A stretch of 64,000 nt of DNA from Bdellovibrionales bacterium. Lineage in GTDB: Bacteria > Bdellovibrionota > UBA1018 > CAIMNF01. The stretch is taken from positions 496,001 through 560,000 of the forward strand of contig CANNBJ010000001.1 of NCBI GenBank assembly GCA_947502835.1, read 5' to 3'. The notes under the pieces were generated by a model. That model saw only the letters and a list, made by a program, of their open reading frames with translations. It was not told the origin of the DNA and did no database searches. Positions 42,680 to 50,491 of this stretch are shown here, piece after piece. The translations under genes were made by a program, and so were the position numbers. Each line of letters starts with the position of its first letter. The stretch's first letter is position 1.

Positions 42680-44194
42680 GTGAAAACCAAAGCTCTGATC
42701 GCAGCATGCCCCTTTTTCTTACTCTTGTCCCTGAACCTCCCCTTTCGGGCGTTTTCCCAAGCCCCGGAGCGGGGCTTCTCCGAACTGGTGAAACGGATCG
42801 GAGGCGGTGTCGTGAACATCTCCACTTTCGCAAAACCGAAACTTCCGCGCCGCGGTCCGCCCAATGGCTTTCAGGGACCTCTCGATCCCAACGACCCGTT
42901 TCGGAATTTTTTTGAGGAATTTTTCGGCGGTCGAATGCCGGGCCCTCGGGGGGAATCCCCTCCTCCTCCCCAAGGCCGGCCTCAAAAGTCCCAACCCTTT
43001 GCACTTGGAACGGGCTTCGTGATCGATGAATCCGGGCTGATCCTTACCAATCACCATGTCATCGGCGGGGCCGAAGAGGTGAAAATCCAGTTCAACGAGG
43101 ACGAGGACTACATTGCAGCCGACATCATCGGGCGGGATCCCGAGCTCGATGTTGCGCTTCTGAGTGTGAAAACCAACAAAAAACTCATTCCGATCCCCCT
43201 CGGGGATTCCGACCGGATCGAGGTCGGCGAATATGTGCTTGCGATCGGAAATCCGCTTGGGTACGGCCACACGGTCACCCATGGGATCCTTTCCGCAAAA
43301 GAGCGGAAGGCCCCCGAAATGCGTCTGGCAAAATACCTGCAAACGGATGCATCCATCAATCCGGGGAACAGCGGGGGCCCCCTGCTCAATATGAGAGGCG
43401 AGGTTGTCGGAATCAACAATGCGATCGACGCGCGCGCACAGGGAATCGGATTTGCGATTCCGATCAATACCGTGAAACAGGTCCTGCCGCAGTTGAAAAC
43501 AAAGGGCACTGTTTCAAGGGGGTATCTCGGCGTGAGTGCGGGAGAGGTGAGCGAAGAAATGGCCGCCCAACTTGAACTCCCCGCGGGCACCAAAGGGGTG
43601 ATGGTTGCAGAGGTGGTCCCCGGCGAGGCTGCAGACCGTGCCGGACTCAAGCCCTATGATGTCATTACCAGTGTCAATGGAGAGAAGGTGAACTCCCCGA
43701 TTGATCTCACGACCCGAATCACTGCCGTAAAGGTGGGGGATTCGGCTGAGATCCGGTTTTTTCGAAAGGGAAAGGAAAAGTCCCTCAAGGTGAAGCTCGG
43801 AGAACGGCCGCGCCAGTTTGCAGGGGATGAACCCGCACCCCGTCCCGGAGCGGAGCGGAAAAGCAAATCCCGTGAAAGCGCGATGAAAGAATGGGGGTTC
43901 GAAGCAGAAGAGATGAACGAATCGCTTGCGCGTGACTTCGGAATTCCCTCCGATGCGGCAAAGAAGATCAAGGGTGTGATCGTGACTGACCTTGCCTTCG
44001 GAAAAGCCGCGGCAGAATCAGGACTGAATCGGGGTGATCTGATTCTTGATGTGGGCGGAAAAGAGGTGAAAACCCTCTCCAACCTTGAGGAGGCACTCCG
44101 CTCGGTCAAGGGGAACTCGATCATGGTGAGGGTTAGAAAACCTGCCCCGCAAGGCGATGGCCCGGTGAATGTGATCGTTCTGAAAAAGGAATAG
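42680..44194 (+). CDS. htrA: Do-type periplasmic serine protease HtrA/DegP
   Basis: The protease domain has LTNHHVI (His), DPELDVALL (Asp) and NPGNSGGP (Ser). Two PDZ domains follow (YLGVSAGEV... and a second near residue 420 with VIVTDL...AAESGLNRGDLIL). It degrades or refolds misfolded envelope proteins. GTG 42680 is chosen over the track ATG 42656 because that ATG lies inside the promoter spacer and GTG starts a clean signal peptide (VKTKALIAACPFFLLLSLNLPFRAFS). About 504 residues. A Pro/Gly-rich linker precedes the protease domain. A long stem-loop covers the stop codon. Confidence 0.93.
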   Translation: MKTKALIAACPFFLLLSLNLPFRAFSQAPERGFSELVKRIGGGVVNISTFAKPKLPRRGPPNGFQGPLDPNDPFRNFFEEFFGGRMPGPRGESPPPPQGRPQKSQPFALGTGFVIDESGLILTNHHVIGGAEEVKIQFNEDEDYIAADIIGRDPELDVALLSVKTNKKLIPIPLGDSDRIEVGEYVLAIGNPLGYGHTVTHGILSAKERKAPEMRLAKYLQTDASINPGNSGGPLLNMRGEVVGINNAIDARAQGIGFAIPINTVKQVLPQLKTKGTVSRGYLGVSAGEVSEEMAAQLELPAGTKGVMVAEVVPGEAADRAGLKPYDVITSVNGEKVNSPIDLTTRITAVKVGDSAEIRFFRKGKEKSLKVKLGERPRQFAGDEPAPRPGAERKSKSRESAMKEWGFEAEEMNESLARDFGIPSDAAKKIKGVIVTDLAFGKAAAESGLNRGDLILDVGGKEVKTLSNLEEALRSVKGNSIMVRVRKPAPQGDGPVNVIVLKKE

Positions 44195-44230
44195 CCTCGG
44201 ATCGGCTCCGATGGAGCGATCCGAGGCTAT
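44191..44230. terminator. Long stem-loop between htrA and a converging gene
   Basis: ATAGCCTCGGATCG pairs perfectly with CGATCCGAGGCTAT (14 bp), with a further 3-bp GCTC/GAGC step inside. The htrA stop TAG is inside the left arm. No T-run is present. Confidence 0.65.
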
Positions 44231-44257
44231 GGAACATCTTCGTGCCGGGACGGCCTC

Positions 44258-44680
44258 TTAGTTGTTGCTCTCGGGAGTGCCTTCGGAGGAAGAGGAGGAC
44301 CCGGAACTGCCCGGGGTGGAGTCTTCAGGCTTGATTGCATTCCGGATTTCCTGCTTGCTCGCCTTCAGATCGCCTTTGATCTCGGTGCGCTCTTCCTTGG
44401 TGATTTTCCCATCCGCCATCGCTGCCGCTTTTTTGGCTTGGATCGCATCCACATTGCTGTTCAGTTGATTGGCTTGGTCTTGGGTGATCTTGCCCTTATC
44501 AAGTGCCCGCTGGATATGGCCCTTTTGGCGTTCAATCCGTGCTGCAGCCCCAGGCATTCCGCGCTTTCTCTGCCCATGGTTCCCGCCACCATGCCCACCG
44601 CGTCCTTCCCGAGCGATTGCGGGACTGGAAATTGCGATCAGGGCCACACCCAGAACAAGTTTGGTAAAAATTGATTTCAT
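44258..44680 (-). CDS. Hypothetical exported protein with two GKIT helical repeats
   Basis: 140 residues. Signal peptide MKSIFTKLVLGVALIAISSPAIA, then a Gly/His/Arg-rich segment. Two similar helical units follow: DKGKITQDQANQLNSNV and ADGKITKEERTEIKGDL. The tail is Ser/Gly-rich and acidic. The repeat has the feel of a minimal EF-hand-like or helical-hairpin module, but calcium residues are incomplete. AGGAG precedes the start. It is divergent from the ECF sigma operon and may respond to it. Confidence 0.55.
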   Translation of the reverse strand: MKSIFTKLVLGVALIAISSPAIAREGRGGHGGGNHGQRKRGMPGAAARIERQKGHIQRALDKGKITQDQANQLNSNVDAIQAKKAAAMADGKITKEERTEIKGDLKASKQEIRNAIKPEDSTPGSSGSSSSSEGTPESNN

Positions 44681-44807
44681 TGAAGTTTCTCCTATCGGTT
44701 CAGTTTAGGGCGTTTTGCCCGTTTGCGCAATCAAACGGATGCGGATCCCGAAAGTTGCAAAAAAATTCGGGTGCCCCGTGGATTTGAAAGCGCTAGGATC
44801 AAAATTC

Positions 44808-45383
44808 ATGAAACTTTTGAAGGGCATCCCCGTTTCATCTGATGTGAAGAGCGACGAGGATCTGATGATTCTGGTACAGCAAAACCATCGGGACGCCTTT
44901 GACACGCTCTACGAAAAATACAAAAGGCCGATCATGAGCTACATCTACTCCATGACCCTGAATCGCGATCAAGCGGAAGATCTCACCCAAGAAACCTTTC
45001 TGAAGCTGTTCCGCGCTCGCGGCACCTATCAGGCCTCGGCCAAGCTGAGTACGTTTCTTTGGACCATCGCAAAACACACCACATTTGATCACCTTGCCAA
45101 AAAGCGGGAGCTGGCAAACACGACCGAAGAAATGCCCGAATCCATCGATGACGGCCCCCTCGCCGATGAGGCTTTGGAACTTGAGGCGGATGAGGCCCGG
45201 GTTCGTGAATGCCTTTCCCGTTTAAGCCCGCGCGCCCGGCAAATCGTGAATCTCCGGATCTTCAGCGAGGAATCCTATGAATCGATTTCCCGCATCACCT
45301 CTGAAACGGAAAGCACGGTAAAGACCATCCTGCACAGAAGCAAATCCAGCCTCGTGGATTGCTTCAAAAGGGGGCAGACATGA
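44808..45383 (+). CDS. ECF-family RNA polymerase sigma factor
   Basis: About 191 residues. Region 2 is DAFDTLYEKYKRPIMSYIYSMTLNRDQAEDLTQETFLKLF; region 4 is LSRLSPRARQIVNLRIFSEESYESISRITSETESTVKTILHRSKSSL. ECF factors direct transcription of envelope or stress regulons. The start ATG 44808 follows TAGGAT by 8 nt; the track start at 44715 is unsupported. It leads a four-gene overlapping operon with a putative membrane anti-sigma. Confidence 0.93.
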   Translation: MKLLKGIPVSSDVKSDEDLMILVQQNHRDAFDTLYEKYKRPIMSYIYSMTLNRDQAEDLTQETFLKLFRARGTYQASAKLSTFLWTIAKHTTFDHLAKKRELANTTEEMPESIDDGPLADEALELEADEARVRECLSRLSPRARQIVNLRIFSEESYESISRITSETESTVKTILHRSKSSLVDCFKRGQT

Positions 45384-45727
45384 GTATTTTTGATCAAATG
45401 CGCACAAAACTTGAAGTGGAACCCTCCCGTCACTTCGATCAAAGAATGCGCCAAACCATCGATTGGGAGCTCGGCATCGAGCCGCACCGGGAACGCCCCC
45501 GGTTTTCCGGTCTTCGCATGGCCCTTGCCACCGCTGTGGCGGCAAGTCTTGTCTTCGGGTATTTCCGGCTGAACCAAGCTCCTTTTTTTGGTGAGGGCGC
45601 GATTGTTTCGGAAAATATCGAGTTTCTCAGAAACATGGAAACCCTGGGGGCTGTCGATGATGAAGAGGATCTGATCAGTGCATCCGAGGAGGAGTGGGCA
45701 TTGGTTCTGGAGGAATCTGAATCATGA
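45380..45727 (+). CDS. Putative membrane-anchored anti-sigma factor
   Basis: 115 residues starting in an ATGA overlap with the sigma gene. The N-terminal half is cytoplasmic and basic/acidic, one membrane segment follows (MALATAVAASLVFGYF), and the short external tail is strongly acidic. This topology and position fit a small anti-sigma factor, although no zinc HxxxCxxC motif is present. The tail overlaps the next gene. The call depends mainly on context. Confidence 0.55.
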   Translation: MSIFDQMRTKLEVEPSRHFDQRMRQTIDWELGIEPHRERPRFSGLRMALATAVAASLVFGYFRLNQAPFFGEGAIVSENIEFLRNMETLGAVDDEEDLISASEEEWALVLEESES

Positions 45728-45936
45728 TCCGCATCCCTTTTCTCTTCCTTCTGCTTTTCCTCCCGAAACCATCCTTTGGTGCGGACGAGGACCAGGAAAT
45801 CCTGCGTGATCTTGATTTCTTTAGATCATTGCATTTGGTGAAACAGGTGGATGAGCCGTTCCGGGAATCCGAGGAATCCCTCTCCCCGAAACTGCCGTTT
45901 TCAAATAAAAACGAGGTGAACCATGAAGCCCGCTGA
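45724..45936 (+). CDS. Small exported protein of the ECF operon
   Basis: 70 residues with a signal peptide (MIRIPFLFLLLFLPKPSFG) and an acidic mature part of about 50 residues containing DQEILRDLDFFRSLHLVK. That stretch resembles ENIEFLRNMETLGAV at the end of the anti-sigma-like protein, so the two may bind the same partner. It overlaps both neighbours. Function unknown. Confidence 0.5.
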   Translation: MIRIPFLFLLLFLPKPSFGADEDQEILRDLDFFRSLHLVKQVDEPFRESEESLSPKLPFSNKNEVNHEAR

Positions 45937-46324
45937 ATTCAAGCATCCCTTGAGGATTCTTTTGGCCTGGATCGTGATTTCGTTGTGCTCCACCCCGCTG
46001 CACTCGCATGCAGAGGAGGCACGCCCGCAAGAAGAGTGGAACAAGCTGAGCGAAACCGAAAAGGAGCAGATCCGACAGAACTTTCGCGAATGGAAGCAAC
46101 TCACCCCCGAGGAGCGTTCGGAGCTGAAAGAACGCTACCAAAGGTTCCGCAACCTTCCTCCCGAGCGAAAAGCCGAACTCAAACGCCGCTTCGAGAGGTA
46201 TCGATCACTGAGTCCTGAGCAAAAGAAAGAGCTGAAAGACCGCATCAAACGCTTCCAGCGGCTTCCAAAGGAAGAGCGCTCACGCCGGATCGAGAGAATT
46301 CGCGAACGAAGAAATCGCCGTTGA
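45923..46324 (+). CDS. DUF3106 family exported protein
   Basis: 133 residues with a signal peptide (ILLAWIVISLCSTPLHSHA) and three helical repeats of the type W(K/R)xLTPEERxELKxRYQRFRxLPPE, typical of DUF3106. Such proteins accompany ECF sigma/anti-sigma pairs in many proteobacteria. The repeats are highly charged amphipathic helices, reminiscent of CpxP/RseP-side sensors, but no function is established. It is the last gene of the sigma operon, overlapping the preceding one by 14 bp. Confidence 0.8.
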   Translation: MKPAEFKHPLRILLAWIVISLCSTPLHSHAEEARPQEEWNKLSETEKEQIRQNFREWKQLTPEERSELKERYQRFRNLPPERKAELKRRFERYRSLSPEQKKELKDRIKRFQRLPKEERSRRIERIRERRNRR

Positions 46325-46399
46325 ATTGCACCGCCAAATTCACACGCTTGAGATAAATGCTTACGGTTTTGTCAATTCTGTGCGACACTCGCGTCTCCC

Positions 46400-47794
46400 A
46401 TGGCCTTTATCATCAAACCAAAAACCAACGAACCTTCGGCGACGGAGCCATCCCTGAAGAAGGACCAAACACCGAACCCTGCTCCAAACAAGGCGCCCCC
46501 CTTGCCTAAGGGCCCAGCCGTTCCTCCGGGAGCTGTCGTAATTCCTGCCGAAGTCTCGACAAGCGCGGCCGAGGAGTCAAAGCCAGAGGATTCAGCGCCC
46601 CCCGTTGAGTGGACCTCTCTGCCATTGAAACCGGATCTCATTGAACTTCTCGTTTCTGCGGGGCTACCCCGCCCCACCCCTGTCCAGGCAAAAGCAATCC
46701 CGGAAGCCCATCAGAACTTCGATCTGATTGTTTCCGCTCAAACCGGTACCGGAAAGACAGCGGCCTTTGTGTTGCCCATCATCGAAAAGCTTCGCGGAAG
46801 AAAAGGCACTTATTGCGTGGTCCTCTGTCCGACCCGTGAGATCGCACTTCAAACCGAAAAAGTATTCCAACAATTCGGCAAGCCCTTCGGAATCGAATGC
46901 ATTTCCTTGATCGGGGGAACTCCCCTGAAGGCCGACGAGGCCCTTTTGCAGACCTATCCCCAAGTGATCATCGCGACACCGGGCCGGATGTGTGATCACA
47001 TCGAGCGGGGCACCGTATGGCTCGATTACCTCGAAATCCTGGTTCTGGATGAAGCCGACCGGATGCTCGACATGGGCTTTGCGGTTCAACTCAATCAAGT
47101 GCTCGATCAGACTCCGAATACGCGCCAGACCTTGCTCTTTTCGGCAACCCTCTCTCCAAAGATTGAAAAACTTGCCCATTCGATCCTCTACCAACCCAAG
47201 CGAATCCAAGTCGGAAAGACCTCCCGCACGGCATCGACGATCGAACAGAGGTTTGTATTTTTAGAGGAAGATCAGAAATTTTCCGAGCTCGAGCATCTTT
47301 TGTATGAGGTGCCTGGCTCGACCTTTGTTTTCACTCGCTCAAAGGACAACGCTGCAAAACTCTGGCGCAAACTCAGGAATCGCGGATTCCACGAGGCAAC
47401 CCAGCTCCACTCAAATCTGGCGCAAGAGGTTCGCGAAGAGGCACTTGAAGACTTCAAGAGCGGAAAATACCGCGTTTTGATTGCAACCGATGTCATGGGA
47501 CGCGGCATTCATGTCGATGAAGTTGCACACGTCATCAACTACGATTTTCCACGGGAAGCCGAAGACTACGTTCACAGGATCGGCCGCACAGGACGCGCCG
47601 AAAGCTCCGGGATCTCCACAAGCCTTGTGACCCGGATGGATCATCTCTGTGTCCGTGATGTTGAAAAAATCATGGGTAAAAAAGTTCTTCCCGCGAATCT
47701 TGGCCAGGATCGGCCCTCAAGTCGAGGGAAGCCCTCTTCTTCTCAGCACTCAAAAGGTCCCAAAAAACCGAATTCAGGCCAGAAGCGCCGCTGA
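46400..47794 (+). CDS. DEAD-box ATP-dependent RNA helicase
   Basis: Motifs in order: Q motif region (PTPVQAKAIP), I AQTGTGKT, Ia PTREIALQ, II LDEADRML, III SATLS, then helicase C motifs FVFTRSKDNA, LIATDVMGRGIH and HRIGRTGR. An N-terminal extension of about 70 residues is Pro/Ala/Glu-rich and low complexity; the C-terminus is Ser/Lys-rich. It probably acts in ribosome assembly or RNA decay. 464 residues. It stands alone after the ECF operon; no Shine-Dalgarno is evident at ATG 46400. Confidence 0.93.
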   Translation: MAFIIKPKTNEPSATEPSLKKDQTPNPAPNKAPPLPKGPAVPPGAVVIPAEVSTSAAEESKPEDSAPPVEWTSLPLKPDLIELLVSAGLPRPTPVQAKAIPEAHQNFDLIVSAQTGTGKTAAFVLPIIEKLRGRKGTYCVVLCPTREIALQTEKVFQQFGKPFGIECISLIGGTPLKADEALLQTYPQVIIATPGRMCDHIERGTVWLDYLEILVLDEADRMLDMGFAVQLNQVLDQTPNTRQTLLFSATLSPKIEKLAHSILYQPKRIQVGKTSRTASTIEQRFVFLEEDQKFSELEHLLYEVPGSTFVFTRSKDNAAKLWRKLRNRGFHEATQLHSNLAQEVREEALEDFKSGKYRVLIATDVMGRGIHVDEVAHVINYDFPREAEDYVHRIGRTGRAESSGISTSLVTRMDHLCVRDVEKIMGKKVLPANLGQDRPSSRGKPSSSQHSKGPKKPNSGQKRR

Positions 47795-47810
47795 TTCGGC
47801 GCCAAAGAAA

Positions 47811-48656
47811 TCAGAATCGGCTTTTACCCACTTCGTAGTCCTGAATCACCTTGAGGGCCGCAGCTCGAGCTGAACCGCCGATCAGATGCAAACCATCCCC
47901 TGCTGAAGGCTCTATTCCCGAAAGATCCGAGAAAATACATCCGACTTCGCGGGCCACTTGCTTCCCGGCTCGTACGAGCTTCTTAACGTTTTCATCCGTA
48001 ACGGATTCGGGCTCGCCCTTACCTCGAAGATATCTGGAGTGCGCACCCACCACGCCCGCAACGCCGGCAAGCAAACATTCGCGCTTGCGATTGGCCCCTC
48101 GGGCGATCTGCATCATCTTTCGATATTTGGTGAGGAACTCCGATTCAGAGAGCCACCAGTCATTTGCAGAAAGCGCCACCACCACGAGGTCAGGTCTCAT
48201 CCAGTTCCCCTCGTCCACGAGTTTGGCAAGAGGTGGAATCGCGAGGTACTTCCGCCCCTGGGCATCGAGTTCCCCCGAGTTCACAATCATGGTCGCAAAA
48301 CCGGGTTGAATGATCATGCGCGAGCCGCCCAGAAACCTGACCTGGGGCTCATCAACTCCATCCACCTGCGCCTCTCCGAGCCAATCCGTCGCCCCTGAGC
48401 CGCCCTGGCTGTAGTGGAAAACCGAATTGGAGCAGTTTCCTTTGGCAAAATACTTGAAGAGAATGGTCCCAAACCCGTCCTGGCTCTTTTGATCAAATGC
48501 ACCTGGATCAAACGTTCGGTCAAAACGGAATGGCGAAACCCCAAAGGCCATCTGGGAGTCTCCAATCAAAAGGACGCGCTTGCAGGCACCCTTTGATGCG
48601 AGAGCATGAGAAAACCCGAAAATCGAAAGCACAATGAGAAGGATATACCGATTCAT
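47811..48656 (-). CDS. Exported SGNH/GDSL-type hydrolase-like protein
   Basis: The start at ATG 48656 gives a signal peptide (MNRYILLIVLSIFGFSHALA). RVLLIGDSQMAFGV is the block I GDS motif with the nucleophile Ser. VVALSANDWW resembles block III (GxND) with the Gly changed. GDGLHLIGGSARAAA resembles block V (DxxH). The set fits an SGNH esterase or acyltransferase acting on envelope polysaccharide or peptidoglycan, as in related cell-wall proteins. About 281 residues. TTGATC-17-TAAATC ends 7 nt before the ATG. Confidence 0.72.
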   Translation of the reverse strand: MNRYILLIVLSIFGFSHALASKGACKRVLLIGDSQMAFGVSPFRFDRTFDPGAFDQKSQDGFGTILFKYFAKGNCSNSVFHYSQGGSGATDWLGEAQVDGVDEPQVRFLGGSRMIIQPGFATMIVNSGELDAQGRKYLAIPPLAKLVDEGNWMRPDLVVVALSANDWWLSESEFLTKYRKMMQIARGANRKRECLLAGVAGVVGAHSRYLRGKGEPESVTDENVKKLVRAGKQVAREVGCIFSDLSGIEPSAGDGLHLIGGSARAAALKVIQDYEVGKSRF

Positions 48657-48734
48657 GGGAATCGATTTAACCCAATGAGAACGACGGATCAACGAGTTTT
48701 ATTAAATAAAGCCAATTTAGCCCGTCTCAAATCC

Positions 48735-49195
48735 TTATTTCCTGACAGACTTGGTACACGAAAACCCCTGGCCCGATACAACACAGGCATAGCCCGTGCT
48801 CTGAAGGAGAGCCGATGACTGCCAAGAGAGTATAAGTGGACTTTGTCCTGCCACGCACCTTGGTGGGGTATACCTACACTCGAGACTTTGCAATCCCTGC
48901 GGGTTCCGTACAACCGCCGCACTCTGAAAGGGATCGATCACATTGGGAAAACCATGCGGTTGTGTCGTACAGTTAAAATAAGTGCTTAACCCTACGTTTA
49001 CCACCAACCCGAAACCAGGGGGTCTCTGAAACTGATTCAGATTAAATTGATAGGTAGCATTGGCACTGGAATAGGGCATAGCCACACTATTCGCACATGG
49101 TACTGAAACCCCTTGAGCTTGCGCCTGAGACGAAATAAAGCCCCCTCAAACATCAAACCCAAAACAAACCCACACATCAATCCAGCCACGAGCAA
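48735..49195 (-). pseudogene. Cysteine-containing exported protein C, probable frameshift in G5 tract
   Basis: The 116-residue frame 48735-49085 can be read upstream to FISSQAQAQGVSVPCANS before a stop. The frame immediately upstream (phase +1) encodes a hydrophobic run (LLVAGLMCGFVLGLMFEG). Joining them at a GGGGG run (49141-49145) makes a good signal peptide with an AQAQ-type cleavage site. The mature part has seven or so cysteines and ends FSCTKSVRK, like the small paralogues just upstream, which also end in Lys. Start uncertain: TTG 49195 with AGGGAAA upstream is a candidate. Either a true frameshift, phase variation or a sequencing error. Confidence 0.5.
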
Positions 49196-49227
49196 AGCGC
49201 TTTCCCTGCGTTTGACGCGAGACCCAA

Positions 49228-49452
49228 TTATTTGGAGGGTCTCAAACCATTTTTCACAGTACCCGTCACAAGGGCACCGTTGACCCAAGTAGTACATGTG
49301 CCATCCGACAAGCACTGTGTTCTCGAACTGCCGCAGGGAACCGTGAAGCCATCCCCCTGACAGGTGTTCATAACCACGGTCCCCGGCAGGAGTCCGGCAG
49401 ATGCGCTTGATAAAGAGAACAGACTAAGAGCAAAACAAAACAAACTTCTCAT
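49228..49452 (-). CDS. Small secreted four-cysteine protein A2
   Basis: 74 residues from ATG 49452 with GAGGAG upstream. Signal peptide MRSLFCFALSLFSLSSASA, then about 55 residues with four cysteines and a C-terminal TTWVNGALVTGTV...SK. It is clearly related to A1 (CTVWINGIQVQGTV) and more distantly to B1 and B2. Function unknown; the disulfide-rich secreted form suits a surface, effector or defence peptide. It follows B2 by 13 nt. Confidence 0.65.
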   Translation of the reverse strand: MRSLFCFALSLFSLSSASAGLLPGTVVMNTCQGDGFTVPCGSSRTQCLSDGTCTTWVNGALVTGTVKNGLRPSK

Positions 49453-49465
49453 GATCAATACTCCT

Positions 49466-49723
49466 CTACTTTGAAAGACCGGAACTTACTCTGCCACTCA
49501 CAACCCTGCCCCCGGAAAGAGCCACTTGGCAGGTACCATTGTCATTGCACGTCACACCAACCATCGAACAGTTAAATATCCCGCTGCCCTCATTGATTAC
49601 GCAAACCTTACGATTGCCGGAAGTGCTGACTGAACCCTGAATCGGCTCCGCAAAAGCAAAGCTACCGTATAAGGCAACCAAAACCAAGAAAAGCAACTTA
49701 CTCACCTTTAATTGAGACACCAT
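49466..49723 (-). CDS. Small secreted four-cysteine protein B2
   Basis: 85 residues. AGGAGGTGAGATC precedes ATG 49723. Signal peptide ends FAFA. The mature part has C-x10-C-x6-C-x5-C spacing and the tail TCQVALSGGRVVSGRVSSGLSK. It is a paralogue of B1 (TCGDVGSSCTVALRDGRRVSGTV). It starts the second B-A transcription unit, after a terminator that closes the first. Function unknown. Confidence 0.65.
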   Translation of the reverse strand: MVSQLKVSKLLFLVLVALYGSFAFAEPIQGSVSTSGNRKVCVINEGSGIFNCSMVGVTCNDNGTCQVALSGGRVVSGRVSSGLSK

Positions 49724-49850
49724 GATCTCACCTCCTTTTTATTAAAGAACCAATGACAGTTCCTACTAACAAATCCCAGAAACAGCCCCATGCATCGGCG
49801 GATCAACATTCGCAATCGACCAAACACGAAACTCCTAAACTGAACTACCC
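49724..49850. promoter_or_regulatory. Probable promoter region of the B2-A2-C unit
   Basis: A gap between the first unit's terminator and B2. It contains an imperfect AGGAAC/GTTCTT inverted repeat near the B2 ribosome site, but no convincing -10/-35 pair could be fixed. Confidence 0.3.
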
Positions 49851-49881
49851 AAAAAAAGGCTCCACTTCACTTCTGTGAGCC
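49851..49881 (-). terminator. Intrinsic terminator closing the B1-A1 unit
   Basis: On the minus strand GGCTC...GAGCC followed by T7, overlapping the A1 stop codon. The loop is 14 nt. Confidence 0.65.
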
Positions 49882-50097
49882 CTTGTTGGGCCTTACCGTA
49901 CCTTGAACTTGAATCCCATTGATCCAAACTGTGCATCTTGAACCCGAACATTCAACCCTACCTGAGGGATCGTCGCACCTAATTGAAAAATTTGTCCCCT
50001 CGCAAACCCCACCGCTGCCAACAACTCCGTGTACAAAATAAGCATGGGCCTCCCCGATAGAGAACGCCAAACCCAAGAAAATCACATATGACTTCAT
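49867..50097 (-). CDS. Small secreted four-cysteine protein A1
   Basis: 76 residues; AAGGAG precedes ATG 50097. Signal peptide MKSYVIFLGLAFSIGEAHA, then a mature chain with four cysteines and CTVWINGIQVQGTV...SQK. Paralogue of A2. It follows B1 by 9 nt. The same four-Cys order and Lys end occur in all four small proteins. Function unknown. Confidence 0.65.
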   Translation of the reverse strand: MKSYVIFLGLAFSIGEAHAYFVHGVVGSGGVCEGTNFSIRCDDPSGRVECSGSRCTVWINGIQVQGTVRPNKGSQK

Positions 50098-50106
50098 ATA
50101 CTCTCC

Positions 50107-50370
50107 TTATTTTTGAAGACTACTCTTGACCCGAACCGTTCCAGAAACCCTTCTCCCGTCCCGAAGAGCAACAGTACAAGATGAACCTACATCGCCGCAT
50201 GTCACGCCTGACATCGCGCAATCATACATGCCATGGGTGCCATTTCCTGTATCAACCCAACAATGTTTGCCCCCTTCACCATCGGTCCTCACTGATCCCA
50301 CCAACGGGGCGGCTTGAGCAGACCCACTCAAGGAACAGAACTCTAGAATGATCGCTAGAACAAAACCCAT
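50107..50370 (-). CDS. Small secreted four-cysteine protein B1
   Basis: 87 residues with a signal peptide (MGFVLAIILEFCSLSGSAQA) and AGGGAG upstream. The mature part has four cysteines and ends CTVALRDGRRVSGTVRVKSSLQK. Paralogue of B2. It is first in the array and divergent from the TIGR02147-type regulator, whose palindromic operator lies between them. Function unknown. Confidence 0.65.
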   Translation of the reverse strand: MGFVLAIILEFCSLSGSAQAAPLVGSVRTDGEGGKHCWVDTGNGTHGMYDCAMSGVTCGDVGSSCTVALRDGRRVSGTVRVKSSLQK

Positions 50371-50451
50371 ATCGTAAGTCTCCCTTGGACTCGATTTTCA
50401 CCCGCAATCCCCTGAAAATGAATGCATCATTTTGGACACATACAGAATAAC

Positions 50452-50491
50452 GTTTGCGGAATCGCAAACACTTTCCTAAGATTCTCTTTCT
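50452..50491. promoter_or_regulatory. Palindromic operator and leaderless promoter of the regulator gene
   Basis: GTTTGCG-GAAT-CGCAAAC (50452-50469) is a perfect 7-bp inverted repeat. It contains the -35 TTGCGG (50454-50459) of a promoter with TAAGAT at 50477-50482 (17-bp spacer), 9 nt before ATG 50492. It lies 82 bp upstream of B1 on the other strand, so it can control both directions. Confidence 0.6.
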
